A stretch of DNA of 64,000 nucleotides from Puniceicoccaceae bacterium 5H. GTDB taxonomy: Bacteria; Verrucomicrobiota; Verrucomicrobiia; Opitutales; Oceanipulchritudinaceae. The stretch spans positions 310,001 to 374,000 of the forward strand of contig WOUP01000002.1 of assembly GCA_009772895.1 (NCBI GenBank), written 5' to 3'. Shown here in pieces: positions 8,326 through 18,500 of this stretch. The translations under genes were made by a program, and so were the position numbers. The notes below the pieces were generated by a model. That model searched no databases, had not been told where the DNA came from, and saw nothing but the letters and a program-made list of their open reading frames with translations. Numbering within the stretch: position 1 is the stretch's first letter; each line of letters starts with the position of its first letter.

Positions 8326-11300
8326 ATGCAGTTTTTATCTCCTCGCAGGTATGCGCGTGCGTACCCCTGTCTCGCCGTAACGCTGTTGGCCACAGTTGCC
8401 ACCTTGCCTTGTCTCGAAGCGCAGCGTCAGATGGAAAACCTGGGCCGCGGCGTTGTGGCCGTTCGTAATCCGGACGACAGTGTCTTCGTCAGCTGGCGTT
8501 TGCTCGGCTATGAGCCCCAGGATCTGCCCTTCAATCTCTACCGTGCCTCGAACGGCGGCGCGGCTCAGAAGCTGAACGATGAGCCGCTCGCTGCCGGCAC
8601 CAATTTCACCGATACGACAGCAGACCCGACGGTCGAAAACGCCTACTTCGTCCGGCCGGTGATCGACGGGATGGAGCTGCCGGCGAGCGCGGACTATACC
8701 TTGCCGGCCAACGCCACGGCTCGGCCTTACCTGAGCATGCCGCTGGAGCCGACGCCGTGGGACACTTACGTGCACATGGTCTGGGTCGGTGACTTGAACG
8801 GCGATGGTGAATACGACTACGTGGTCAATCGCATCCCTTCCGTGACCGGGCAGCCGCGACTGCTGGATGCCTACCTGAGCGACGGCACTTTTCTCTGGCG
8901 GATGAATTTCGGCCCCAATTCGGTTGACCCCGACAACATCGAACCGCCGCCTGCCACCATCAACGCCGGCCACAACGATGGCGTGACGGTCTACGACCTC
9001 GACGGCGACGGCACTTCCGAGGTCGTCGTCATCACCGCCAACGGTGTGACCTATGGGGACGGCGAGACCTTTTCCTACGGGGACGACATTACCCAGTTCG
9101 TCTCGGTGCTGGATGGCATGACGGGCGCGGTGGAAGCCCGGGATCAGGTGCCGACCGACTACATCGAAGACGGTCCGGTGGCGGGTCACTTCGGCGTCGC
9201 CTATCTGGATGGCGAGCACCCGAGCTTCGTCTTCAAGGCCAAGAACCGGATCGGCAGCGGCGCGTTCAACGTGATGGTCACGACCTGGGACTTTGACGGC
9301 ACCGACCTGACCCAGCGCTGGAAGTTCGCGCCCGGCAGCGAGGTCGACTACCCCAACTTTCACCAGATTCGCATCGTCGATGTCGACCGCGACGGGCGGG
9401 ACGAGATCTGCGATGGCGGCTATGTCCTGGATGACGACGGCACCGTGCTCTACAACCTGAAGTCGGCCGGCGTGGTGCATGGCGACCGTTTCCACATCGG
9501 CGATCTGGACCCCACCCGGCCGGGGCTGGAGGGCTTTGGCATCCAGCAAAACAATGGCAGCGGCCTGCTTTATTATATCTACGATGCGGCTACGGGTGAG
9601 ATGATCCACCAGCACTTCGGCGGGATCGAAGACACCGGGCGCGGCACGGCCGCCGATATCGATGCGGCCTACCTGGGCTACGAATATTGGTCTTTCCACG
9701 GGATCCACGAGATCCAGACCGGCAGTGTCATCTCGCCCGACCCGCGCCGCCCGTGGCCCAATTTCCGTATCTGGTGGGATGGTGACGTGATGAGCGAAAA
9801 CCTCAATCGCGAGATCGTCGAAAAGTGGAACCCCGCGACGCAGGAGACGGACCGTCTGCTTACGGCGAGCGAAGATGGGGCGGTCGATGCGTGGCGCGAT
9901 GCCGCCCAGTTCTATGGGGATATTCTGGGGGATTGGCGCGAAGAGGTCATCTACGAAAACGCCGACCGCTCGGAGTTGATGATCTATACCACGCCGACGC
10001 CCAGCGACGTGCGCCTCTACACGCTGCCACACAACCCGGAATACCGCGCGTGCTTTACGGTTAAAGGCTACCTGCAGTCCAACATGATCGACTACTACCT
10101 GGGGGACGGCATGACCGCGCCGCCAGCGCCCGACATCGTGCCCGTGCTGGCCGCCGACGCCGATACGCCAGCGATCACCTCGTTTACGGATGACGCGGGC
10201 CATTCCGATCGCGACCATCTGACCAACGACGCCACGCCGATGGTGAGTGGCCTCGCACCGGCGGGTTCTACCGTGGTCGTATCGCGAGCCGGCTTGGGAG
10301 ACGATGGCACGGCGGTAGCCGACAGCTCCGGCCATTGGTCGTATGCCTACACGAATCCGCTCGCGGATGGTGAATACCACTTGCTGGCGCGGCTCGATGA
10401 CGGGCAGGACCGCTACTCGTCGCCCTTTGCGATCGAGATCGAAACGGTCGCACCCGACCAGCCCGCCGTGGAGGCGATTGCCGCTTCCGCCGTCGACAGC
10501 TTTACCGTCATCGGGCAGGCCGAGCCCAACGCACGGGTCGAGGTCCAGATCTCCGGCCTCGGCGTGATCGGTAGTGCCATGGCCGATGAAACCGGCAACT
10601 GGACGCTCGAATACACCGGCACGGCGCTGACCGGCAATTATACCGTGTCGGCCGTGGCCGAAGACGTCGCGGGCAACCTGAGCGACGCCGCCGAAAAGGC
10701 CGTCGACTTTACGATGGCCCTGCCGACCTTTGCGGGCATTGAAGAGGATACGGGCACTGACGCCAGCGACGGGATCACCACCGACGGCACGCTGACTTTC
10801 AGCGGCACGGCCGAGCCCAACGCGGAAGTCGCTATTGTGCAGATCGGCGCGGGCCGCGTCGGCACGGTGACGGCGGACGGTTCAGGCGCCTGGACGTTTG
10901 ACTACTCCGGCCAGGAACTCGAGGCGGGCTCTTACGCCTTTACGGCCGTGAACAGCGGCGGCGTCGGCTCGCAGCTTTTTCAAGTGACGGTCGACCAGAG
11001 CGTGCCCTCGGTCGCTTCGATTGAGTTGATCTCGCCCGAAGAGGACACTTCGAGCGCGACGGCGGCGATCTTCCGCGTCACCTTCTCCGAAGCCGTCTCT
11101 GGCGTCGATGCCGCCGATTTCGGCCTCATGCTGGGTGATACGCTCAACGGCAACATTGCGGCAGTGGATGCAGTCGATGGCCGCACCTACGATGTGACGG
11201 TCGACCCGTTGTCCGGGGCCGGCAGCCTGCAACTGGCGGTCAACGCCACGGGCACCGGTATCGCCGACCTCGCGGGCAACGCACTGAGCGAAGGCTTCTC

Positions 11301-13500
11301 CGATGGCGCCGTCTTTAACCGGGTGTTGCTCGGCGACGGCGTATGGACCCGCAATTCGACGGACGGCAACTGGAGCGACAACAGCAATTGGGAGGGTGAC
11401 ATCGTGGCCGACGGCGTCGATCACACGGCCGACTTCAGCACGCTGGACATCGCCGACGACATCACCGTGGTGCTGGATGCCTCCCGTTCGATCGGCCACC
11501 TGGTCTTTGGCGATCAGGATGCCGAGTCGGCGGCTGGCTGGCAGCTCGATGCCGACGGCGGCAGCGAGTTGACCCTGCTCGGCGATCTGGACCGCACCAG
11601 CATCACCGTCGATTCGCTGGCAGAAGGACGCACGGCCACCATCAATGCGCCGCTGGCCGGCAACCAGGGCTTTGCCAAGCGCGGCTCCGGCAAGCTGATC
11701 CTGACCGCCGAAAGCTCCATCTCCGGCACCATTGCGGTGGACGAGGGCGAGCTGGAAGTCGCTTCTACGGCGAGCCTGCACCCGGGTGAAATCCAGGCCA
11801 ACGGTGGCCACATCTTCCGCATCGCAGGCGGCGAGGTCGTGTCGAGTGGCACGGCCGAGATCAACGACGCCGGTCGGCTGATCATCGACGGAGGGCTCGC
11901 GAGCTTTGACCGGATTTACGGCAGCAACAACAGCGGCAACCGCGTGCACCTCAACGGCGGCATGCTGATCGCCGACACCGTGGAGTTTCGCCGCAGCACG
12001 GCCAGCGGGTTGGATTACGATACCGGCCTCGTTGTCAGGGGCGGTGAAGCGCAGATTGGCGACATCATCATGGGCACCGCCAACTCGAACGGCATGATGT
12101 CGGTCGAAGGCGGCGTGGTCAGCGTCTCCGGTCCGATCACCCTTGGTTGGCAGAGCACGGGTGGCCGTGGGGGGCACCTGCGCGTCACCGGTGGCGCCTT
12201 CTATTCCACGGACCTCGTCGACGGTCTCGTGCTGGTGCGTGCACTCAATAATGCTGCCAGCGCCAACTTCCTCGGCGGCGTGAGCATGATCAACAAGATC
12301 AGCCTCGGCTACGACGCGACGCTGTTGGAGGGCACGGCTACGGTAACCGTCGATGGCGGCACGCTCTACATCGGCCCGGGTGGTATCGTGAAGAATGCCG
12401 GTGGCGATTTCGAGGCGAGCGTCTCCTTCGACCGCGGCACGGTGGGCGCCTGGACGAGCTGGTACACCACCTTCCCGATCCAGCTCGGCGGGGACGACAA
12501 CATCACCCTTCAGGCGGCCAACTCCATGGGCGTCGCGCAAGACATCGTGCTCAGCGGCCAACTGTCCGGCACGGGCGGCTTGACCAAGACGGGGGCCGGG
12601 CGCCTCTTCCTGGGAGGCCAGAACACCTTCACCGGTGCGGTGGTCGTGCAAGGCGGCGAACTGGTGGCCAACGGCCAGATTGCGTCCGGCTCGGGTGTGA
12701 CGGTGGCCGACGGCGGTCGCCTGAGCGGTGCCGGTTCGATCCAACGGACCGTGGCGCTGCAATCGGGCGGCGTACTGGCCCCGGGCGCGGCGACTCCGGG
12801 AGCGACCCTGGGCGTCGACGGCCTGGAATGGCAAAGCGGCGGAGTGCTGGAGCTCGGTCAGGACCACCTCAGCATCAACGGGGCGCTGACCAAGACCGGC
12901 GAGGGCACCTATGTGGTGCGCATCGACGGTGACAGCGCGCTGCAGCCAGGGCACAGCTACACCCTCGTCAGCTTCGACTCGACTGATTTCACGGTGGGAG
13001 ACTTCACCCTGCAGTCGGCCAATTCGGGCTTCGACGGCGTGCTCGCGCTCGATGGCGACAGCCTCGTGCTGACCGTCAACGCGATGCCCACCTCGTATGC
13101 CCGCTACGCCGCAGCCACGTTCCCGGCGGGAGCGGCCCATACCGGCCCGAATGACGACTACAACGGCGACGGCATCAGCAACTTCATGGCCTTCGCCTTC
13201 GCGGTCGATCCGATTACGGGGGCCGGGCGCGAGCATCTGCCCCAAGTCACGAGTGTGTCGTCTGAGGATGGTGCGATGGCACTGGAAATCGTCTACACCC
13301 GGCCTCAAGACGTGGCGGTGGACTACCGCTACCAAGGCTCCACCAACATGACGTCCTGGAGCGATCTGGCCGTGGACGGGGAACCCGATGGGGTCTCGAT
13401 CACCGACGTGGCCGACAATGGTGACGGCACCGAACAGGTCACCGCCCAGATCACTCACGCCGACGAAACAACCTATTTCGCGCGCGTTCTCGCAGAGTAG
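8326..13500 (+). CDS. PL11 rhamnogalacturonan lyase with Ig-like and autotransporter-type strand repeats, 1724 aa
   Basis: After a signal peptide (residues 1-32, ending CLEAQ), residues 35-600 form a PL11 eight-bladed propeller: MENLGRGVVAV at the start, repeated calcium-binding 'DLNGDGEYD', 'DLDGDGTSE', 'DVDRDGRDE' blades, NAGHNDG, WWDGDVMSE and ILGDWREEV near the end. This family cleaves the rhamnosyl-galacturonic backbone of rhamnogalacturonan-I by beta-elimination. Residues about 600-1000 are bacterial Ig-like repeats ('GTAEPNAEV', 'GQAEPNARV'). Residues about 1005-1590 are strand-repeat modules ('LSGTGGLTKTGAGRLFLGG') typical of PF12951. The last 130 residues (YNGDGISNFMAFAF) form a C-terminal module common in verrucomicrobial secreted proteins. 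No autotransporter beta-barrel is present. The enzyme is about three times longer than a bare PL11. Confidence 0.93.
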   Translation: MQFLSPRRYARAYPCLAVTLLATVATLPCLEAQRQMENLGRGVVAVRNPDDSVFVSWRLLGYEPQDLPFNLYRASNGGAAQKLNDEPLAAGTNFTDTTADPTVENAYFVRPVIDGMELPASADYTLPANATARPYLSMPLEPTPWDTYVHMVWVGDLNGDGEYDYVVNRIPSVTGQPRLLDAYLSDGTFLWRMNFGPNSVDPDNIEPPPATINAGHNDGVTVYDLDGDGTSEVVVITANGVTYGDGETFSYGDDITQFVSVLDGMTGAVEARDQVPTDYIEDGPVAGHFGVAYLDGEHPSFVFKAKNRIGSGAFNVMVTTWDFDGTDLTQRWKFAPGSEVDYPNFHQIRIVDVDRDGRDEICDGGYVLDDDGTVLYNLKSAGVVHGDRFHIGDLDPTRPGLEGFGIQQNNGSGLLYYIYDAATGEMIHQHFGGIEDTGRGTAADIDAAYLGYEYWSFHGIHEIQTGSVISPDPRRPWPNFRIWWDGDVMSENLNREIVEKWNPATQETDRLLTASEDGAVDAWRDAAQFYGDILGDWREEVIYENADRSELMIYTTPTPSDVRLYTLPHNPEYRACFTVKGYLQSNMIDYYLGDGMTAPPAPDIVPVLAADADTPAITSFTDDAGHSDRDHLTNDATPMVSGLAPAGSTVVVSRAGLGDDGTAVADSSGHWSYAYTNPLADGEYHLLARLDDGQDRYSSPFAIEIETVAPDQPAVEAIAASAVDSFTVIGQAEPNARVEVQISGLGVIGSAMADETGNWTLEYTGTALTGNYTVSAVAEDVAGNLSDAAEKAVDFTMALPTFAGIEEDTGTDASDGITTDGTLTFSGTAEPNAEVAIVQIGAGRVGTVTADGSGAWTFDYSGQELEAGSYAFTAVNSGGVGSQLFQVTVDQSVPSVASIELISPEEDTSSATAAIFRVTFSEAVSGVDAADFGLMLGDTLNGNIAAVDAVDGRTYDVTVDPLSGAGSLQLAVNATGTGIADLAGNALSEGFSDGAVFNRVLLGDGVWTRNSTDGNWSDNSNWEGDIVADGVDHTADFSTLDIADDITVVLDASRSIGHLVFGDQDAESAAGWQLDADGGSELTLLGDLDRTSITVDSLAEGRTATINAPLAGNQGFAKRGSGKLILTAESSISGTIAVDEGELEVASTASLHPGEIQANGGHIFRIAGGEVVSSGTAEINDAGRLIIDGGLASFDRIYGSNNSGNRVHLNGGMLIADTVEFRRSTASGLDYDTGLVVRGGEAQIGDIIMGTANSNGMMSVEGGVVSVSGPITLGWQSTGGRGGHLRVTGGAFYSTDLVDGLVLVRALNNAASANFLGGVSMINKISLGYDATLLEGTATVTVDGGTLYIGPGGIVKNAGGDFEASVSFDRGTVGAWTSWYTTFPIQLGGDDNITLQAANSMGVAQDIVLSGQLSGTGGLTKTGAGRLFLGGQNTFTGAVVVQGGELVANGQIASGSGVTVADGGRLSGAGSIQRTVALQSGGVLAPGAATPGATLGVDGLEWQSGGVLELGQDHLSINGALTKTGEGTYVVRIDGDSALQPGHSYTLVSFDSTDFTVGDFTLQSANSGFDGVLALDGDSLVLTVNAMPTSYARYAAATFPAGAAHTGPNDDYNGDGISNFMAFAFAVDPITGAGREHLPQVTSVSSEDGAMALEIVYTRPQDVAVDYRYQGSTNMTSWSDLAVDGEPDGVSITDVADNGDGTEQVTAQITHADETTYFARVLAE

Positions 13501-13552
13501 GAATCCTCTGTGCGCACGGAACAAACCTAGAGACCAGTCATGCGTATGGGAG

Positions 13553-13577
13553 GGCTCCCCGAGAGGGGAGTCTTCCC
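13553..13577 (+). terminator. Probable terminator after the PL11 gene
   Basis: The stem GGCTCCCC / GGGGAGTC with GAGA loop lies 53 bp after the PL11 stop and is followed by TTCCCTT, a weak T-rich tail. It separates the PL11 gene from the HupE-like gene. Confidence 0.5.
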
Positions 13578-13621
13578 TTGCTGTACGGCCCGGTGAACCT
13601 CCCTTACTATTGATCACAAAC

Positions 13622-14797
13622 ATGTTGCACGAAACCTTGCTGCGGCGCTGTCTGCTCGCGCTGTGTTTAATCACGTTGAGCTGGGCCTCGCCGCTGGCCG
13701 CCCACCAACCGCTGGAGATGACCTTGGAAGGGCAGGCCAGCGACCGTATGGTCCAGTTTCAGGTGACGCTGGGCGTGGACGCGGCCCGGACGCTGCTCGA
13801 GGCGACGGGCTATTCCGAGCAGGAGGTTTCGGAAGCCACTCGCGAGATCAGCCCGGATTATACGGTGGAACACGGCCCGGGCTTGGCGACGCACCTGCTC
13901 CAGTTGCGCTGTAATGGTGAGACCGTCGCTCCCAGCCGCTTGATCAGCAAATCCGGCGGGCTCGAGATCTACTTCATGCTGGAGTATCCCTGTGAGAACC
14001 CGCAGAACCTGGCGGGCTATGTGAGCTTGTACGAAGCGATACCTGGCCTGCGACAGGGCGTGATGACCTTCTACGGCGGTCCGGATGACATCCTGCGCGC
14101 GAGTGTCGTTTCCGCGCAAAAACCGGATTTTACCGTCTCACTGCCGCCGCACGTGGCGGGCACCGCCGTGCCCGCAGCGGAAGACTCGGTTGCGTCCGAC
14201 ACGGGTCCTCCGGCGGCACCGGCGGAATCCGGGCCAAGCAATCGCTTTGCGTTTGGGGAATTTTTCGTGCTGGGCATCGAGCACATCCTGATCGGCATCG
14301 ACCACCTGTTGTTTCTGGCCGCGTTGCTGCTCGGGGTGCGCAACCTCAAGAGCATGCTCGTGATCATCTCCTGCTTCACGGTGGCGCACTCGATCACGCT
14401 GGCACTGGCGGCGCTGAACCTCGTCAACATCCCCTCCACGGTCGTCGAGCCCCTTATCGCGGCCTCGATCATCTTCGTGGGCGTCGACACGCTGGTGCGC
14501 AAGGAGCACCCGCAAGATCGCATGTGGCTCGCGGCGGCCTTCGGGCTCATCCACGGCTTCGGCTTTGCCTCGGTGCTGCGTGAAATCGGCTTGGGCAACA
14601 GCCCGGAAGTGCTCGTGTCCTGCCTGCTGGCGTTCAACCTCGGGGTGGAGGCAGGGCAGGTGATGGTGGCTGCGCTGGTGCTGCCCATCCTGATGTGGGC
14701 GCGGCGTCAGGAACTCTGGACCCGCCGCGGGATCCCGGCAGTCACCTGTATTATCATCGCGGTCAGCTCCTATTGGGTCGTGGAGCGGCTTGCCTAG
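13622..14797 (+). CDS. HupE/UreJ-family membrane protein, 391 aa
   Basis: The ATG at 13622 gives a signal peptide (LLALCLITLSWASPLAAHQ). An extracytoplasmic beta-rich region follows (to about residue 195), then a proline/alanine linker and a C-terminal membrane domain with about six segments. The HupE/UreJ_2 signature is visible in 'LGIEHILIGIDHLLFLAAL' and 'AAFGLIHGFGFASVL', whose His and Asp residues lie in the membrane. Relatives are proposed to be nickel or cobalt uptake or homeostasis proteins, but for this two-domain form the cargo is unknown. It is not obviously linked to the carbohydrate genes. Its stop codon overlaps the stop of the convergent response regulator in a shared CTAG. Confidence 0.85.
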   Translation: MLHETLLRRCLLALCLITLSWASPLAAHQPLEMTLEGQASDRMVQFQVTLGVDAARTLLEATGYSEQEVSEATREISPDYTVEHGPGLATHLLQLRCNGETVAPSRLISKSGGLEIYFMLEYPCENPQNLAGYVSLYEAIPGLRQGVMTFYGGPDDILRASVVSAQKPDFTVSLPPHVAGTAVPAAEDSVASDTGPPAAPAESGPSNRFAFGEFFVLGIEHILIGIDHLLFLAALLLGVRNLKSMLVIISCFTVAHSITLALAALNLVNIPSTVVEPLIAASIIFVGVDTLVRKEHPQDRMWLAAAFGLIHGFGFASVLREIGLGNSPEVLVSCLLAFNLGVEAGQVMVAALVLPILMWARRQELWTRRGIPAVTCIIIAVSSYWVVERLA

Positions 14798-15519
14798 CGC
14801 TCGCGGCGGGAAAACCAGCGGCGGCGCTGAGGTCGGGTCTGCGGGACGACGTCCTCGCTCGTCTCCATGATGGCGCTGGGCACGACCGGTTGGCCCATGT
14901 AGTAGCGTGCGACCGCTTCCGATCGTGAGTGGGCGTCGAGCTTGGCGTAGACGTTCTTGAGGTGGCTGTTCACGGTCAGGAGGCTGATGTGCAAAGCCTC
15001 CGCGATCTGCTTGTCGGCAAGGCCCAGCGCGACCTGCTCCAGCACCTGCTGTTCGCGTTTGGTGAGCCTGGCCTGGGGGCGAGGTGCCGATGCGTTCTGG
15101 CGTTGCAGGTCATCGATCATGCTGCGTGCGACGCGGCCACTGAGTGCGGACTCGCCCTTGGGCGCGCTGCGCAGGGCGTTCAGGATTTCCTCCGGCGGAG
15201 CGTCCTTGAGCAGATACCCGACCGCACCGGCACTGAGCGCATTGAAAACGTAGTCGATGTCCTGCGAGACGGTGAGCATGACGAAGTGCGTTTGCGGCAG
15301 CTGGGGCTTGACCTGGCTGACGATTTCGATGCCGGAGCCATCCGGCAGCTGGATGTCCATCAGCACTACGTCGGGCTCGAGCGAGGGCAGGGTGGCGGTG
15401 GCGCTGGCCGCATTACGGCAGCAGGCGACGATCGCGAGGTCTTCGGTTTCCTGGATGATCTGGCGAAGCTCTTCGCAGATCTCCGCGTTGTCTTCGACGA
15501 TGGCGATGGAAAGCGGCAT
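14794..15519 (-). CDS. NarL/FixJ-type response regulator, 241 aa
   Basis: The receiver domain (residues 1-120) has the acidic pair E9-D10, phospho-acceptor D55 (VVLMDIQLPDGSG), the Thr of MLTVS and Lys of LLKDAPP. The C-terminal LuxR-type helix-turn-helix is clear (LTKREQQVLEQVALGLADKQIAEAL..., approx. residues 145-210). It ends in a basic tail (RRRWFSRRER). The start at 15519 is chosen because it begins the receiver domain exactly; it is 14 bp after the stop of the kinase gene, so the two form an operon. It most likely controls the divergent GH2 gene and the neighbouring rhamnogalacturonan genes (inference from position). Confidence 0.95.
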   Translation of the reverse strand: MPLSIAIVEDNAEICEELRQIIQETEDLAIVACCRNAASATATLPSLEPDVVLMDIQLPDGSGIEIVSQVKPQLPQTHFVMLTVSQDIDYVFNALSAGAVGYLLKDAPPEEILNALRSAPKGESALSGRVARSMIDDLQRQNASAPRPQARLTKREQQVLEQVALGLADKQIAEALHISLLTVNSHLKNVYAKLDAHSRSEAVARYYMGQPVVPSAIMETSEDVVPQTRPQRRRWFSRRER

Positions 15520-15533
15520 GGGAAGGGGAGAGG

Positions 15534-18500
15534 TTAGGGGATCGGGAGTGAAATGGTGACGGTGGTGCCTTCGCCCGGAGTGGACGCCACGTGCAGCTCG
15601 CCTTTGATCTCGCGCAGGCGCGTCTGCATGTTGCGCAAGCCGTTGCCGTCGAGGGCCGTGCGCGCGGGATCGAAGCCGTGGCCGTTGTCGCGGATCGTGC
15701 AGCGAAAACACCGCTGGTCGCAGGCAAAGTCGACCTGCACTTGCGAGGCCTCCGCATGTTTCAGCACATTGGTCAGGGCCTCCTTGGCGACGAAAAAGAC
15801 GTGGTGCTGGGCATCCGGGGAAATGGGGTGCGCGGGAACGCCTTCCGGGTCGTCCGTCTCGCAGTGGATTTGGGTGTTCTTGAACAACTCGCTTGCGTAG
15901 CGGCGGAGAAATTCGGCCAGGTTTTGCAGCGAGCTTTCCCGCGGCGTCATCAGCCAGACGATGCCGTGCACATCGGAGTTAAGACGATGGGCGCGCTCCG
16001 CCAGCAATTGCAGGCCCTCTGGCAGGTCCTTGGGCGCAGCGCGAGGTAGACGCGCCGCCAGCAGCTGCAACGCGGTCAATCGGCCGCCCAGGTCGTCATG
16101 CAGGTCTCGGGCGATGCGGGCACGTTCCTGCTCCAGCGCCTGATCACGTTCGAGGCGTTGCAAGCGCTGCCGCAGGTGGTGCTGGGACCATTTGCGCACG
16201 ATCAGCACCAGCAGCAGCCCGGCGAGCAAGGCGGCACCGATCCGAAACCACGCCGTCTGCCACCAGGCGGGCGGTACCCGGAAGACGAGCGTGGCGGGGG
16301 TGGGCGTCCAGCTGTTGGGCCCGTTGGCCGCGGTGATCAGCAGTCGGTAGGTCCCCGGCGCCAGGCCCGAGTAGCTGATGGTGCGGGCATTGTCGGTATC
16401 GTTCCAGTCCGGGTCCGCGCCCTCCAGCCGGTGGCGGATCAGGAGGTTGCGCGGATCGGTGAAACAGGGCACCGCAAAGTCGATCTCGATGCGATGTGGG
16501 CCGGGCGGCAAGCGCAGTTCCGGCCCGCCGACCGTTTTCGGCTCCCCATCGATGCGGACCGCATCGAAATAGACGTGCGGCGGCGCTTGTTCGGCGGGCA
16601 CGGCGTTGGTGTCGATGGCGATCACGCCATCGGAGCTGACAAACCACAGGCGGCTGTCGGCACCCGTCTGGGTGGCGGGGAAATAGTTGTTGAGAAACGA
16701 GAGCCCCGTCAGCCCTTGATCCTTGCCGTAGCGATGGCTGACAAATGTCTCCTGCCGGCCTTCCGCGACGTCCAGTAGGGCAGCCTTGCGCGCGTAGTAG
16801 AGCCCGCTCCGGGAAGCAAACCAGAGGTTGCCGTGCGGGTCTTCGGACAACTGCGAAATCAGGTTGTCCGCCAGTCCCTGCGTTTCGGTCAACCGGACGA
16901 ATTGTTCCCCTTGCCGGACCAGCAAACCGTCGACGGTAGCGATCCACAGGCGACCCTCCGCATCGGTATGCAAGCTGTGGATCGGAAAGCCCACGTTTTG
17001 GGCCTTAAGCTGCCCGTCGCGATAGCGGAACAAGTCGCCGTGGTAGGTGCCGAGCCAGATCTCGCCTTCGGCCCCTTCGGCGATGGAGCGGATCGACTGG
17101 CTGGTGTCGCGGTCACCTGAAGGCAGCACGTGCATCTCGCCGCGCCGGAAATAGCCGAACGCTCCGGCGAAGGAGGCGAACCAGACGTCTCCGTTGCGCG
17201 CCGTGTAGAGCAGGTTGACGTCCTGCGCGGGGCGGGGTAGGCGTTCCCCCTGCTCATAGGGCGGCGCGAACCGGTAGAGGCCCGAGCGCCCACCCGCCCA
17301 CAAGTTGCCCTGGTGGTCGAGGCAAAGGGTGCTCAGCGCGGGCGTTTTGCCTGCCACTTTCAGATCGAGCGGCACCGCCGCATCGCCCTGGATCCGCGCG
17401 ATACCTCCGCCCTGGTTGGCCAGCCAGAGGGCCCCGTCGGACGCGCAAAAGACGGCATTGCAGACGTCTTCCTGCAACCCGCTGGAGGTGTCGAAACGTT
17501 GGAAGGTCTTTTCGCGCAGCTGCCCCAGGCCGTTGCCATCGGAGGCAATCCAGATGCTGCCCTCCCGGTCTTCCATCACGTAGTTGATCACCGGAAAGGG
17601 GATGCGCATCTGCTGCAGGCCCGTCTGTTCCGACCAGCGAAAAAGCCCAAGCCGCCCCGCCGCGATCCAGGCTTCCCCGCGGGCGTTGACGTCGATCCGG
17701 CGCAGCTCGGCGCTGGCCTGCCGCCATGGCACGTCTCGCGCCAAGGTAGAGATCTCGCCCTCGCGCAGCCGTAGCAGGGCCTCCTGGGTGCAGATCCATA
17801 TGCCGCCGCCAGGATCGTTGGTGATCGACTGCGGCTCCGCGAGGCCCAGCGAAGAGGGGTGCAGCGCCCCGTCATGATACGTGCCGAAAAAGCCGCTGGC
17901 GCAAACCCAGAGCGTGCCCGCGGCATCCACCGCGAAGGTCGCCCGCTGGTTGTTGCGGGCGTGCAGGCCTTCGTCCGGGCCAAACCACTGAGTCGTTTCG
18001 GGGGTCCAGCGCAAGAGTCGACCATCGGGGAAGCTGGCCCACCAGGCACCGTCCGGGGCATGGTAGAGCTCCTTCACCTGTCGCGATCCCAAGACGTCGG
18101 CCAGCGGGTGGCGCCCTACCTTGCCGTCCCGGAAAGACAGGATGCGCCCGCTGGTGGGCTCGAACAGCAAGCCCGCTTCCGGATCGGCAGCCAGAGCGCG
18201 GATGTTGTAGCCGCGGGGCCGTTCCTGGGCGGAGAGCTGCAGACTCTTGAACGTGACGCCGTCGAAGCGGACAAGCCCGCCCAGGCTCGCCATCCACAAA
18301 AACCCGCGCGTATCCTGCACGATGGTCGTCAGCGAGTTGTGCGGCAACCCGTCCTCGGTCGTCCAGGTGCGCATATAATAGTCTCGCGAGGGCGGCACGC
18401 TTTCGCCTCCTGCAAGGCTTTGGAACATACACAGCGAGCAGGCTAACAGGAAAAACCACGCACGGGGGAGTGCGGGGCGATGGCGATGGGCGGCGCGCAC

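Noticed and set aside
8335-10380. 681-codon minus-strand frame opposite the PL11 catalytic domain
   Set aside because: Shadow of a well-supported gene; no family features.
8326-13500. Classical type V autotransporter
   Set aside because: Strand repeats of the autotransporter-associated type are present, but no C-terminal 12-strand beta-barrel with terminal aromatic residue is seen.
10882-13674. 930-codon minus-strand frame opposite the PL11 repeat region
   Set aside because: Shadow of the repeat-rich PL11 gene; no domain, no start signal, composition unlike neighbours.
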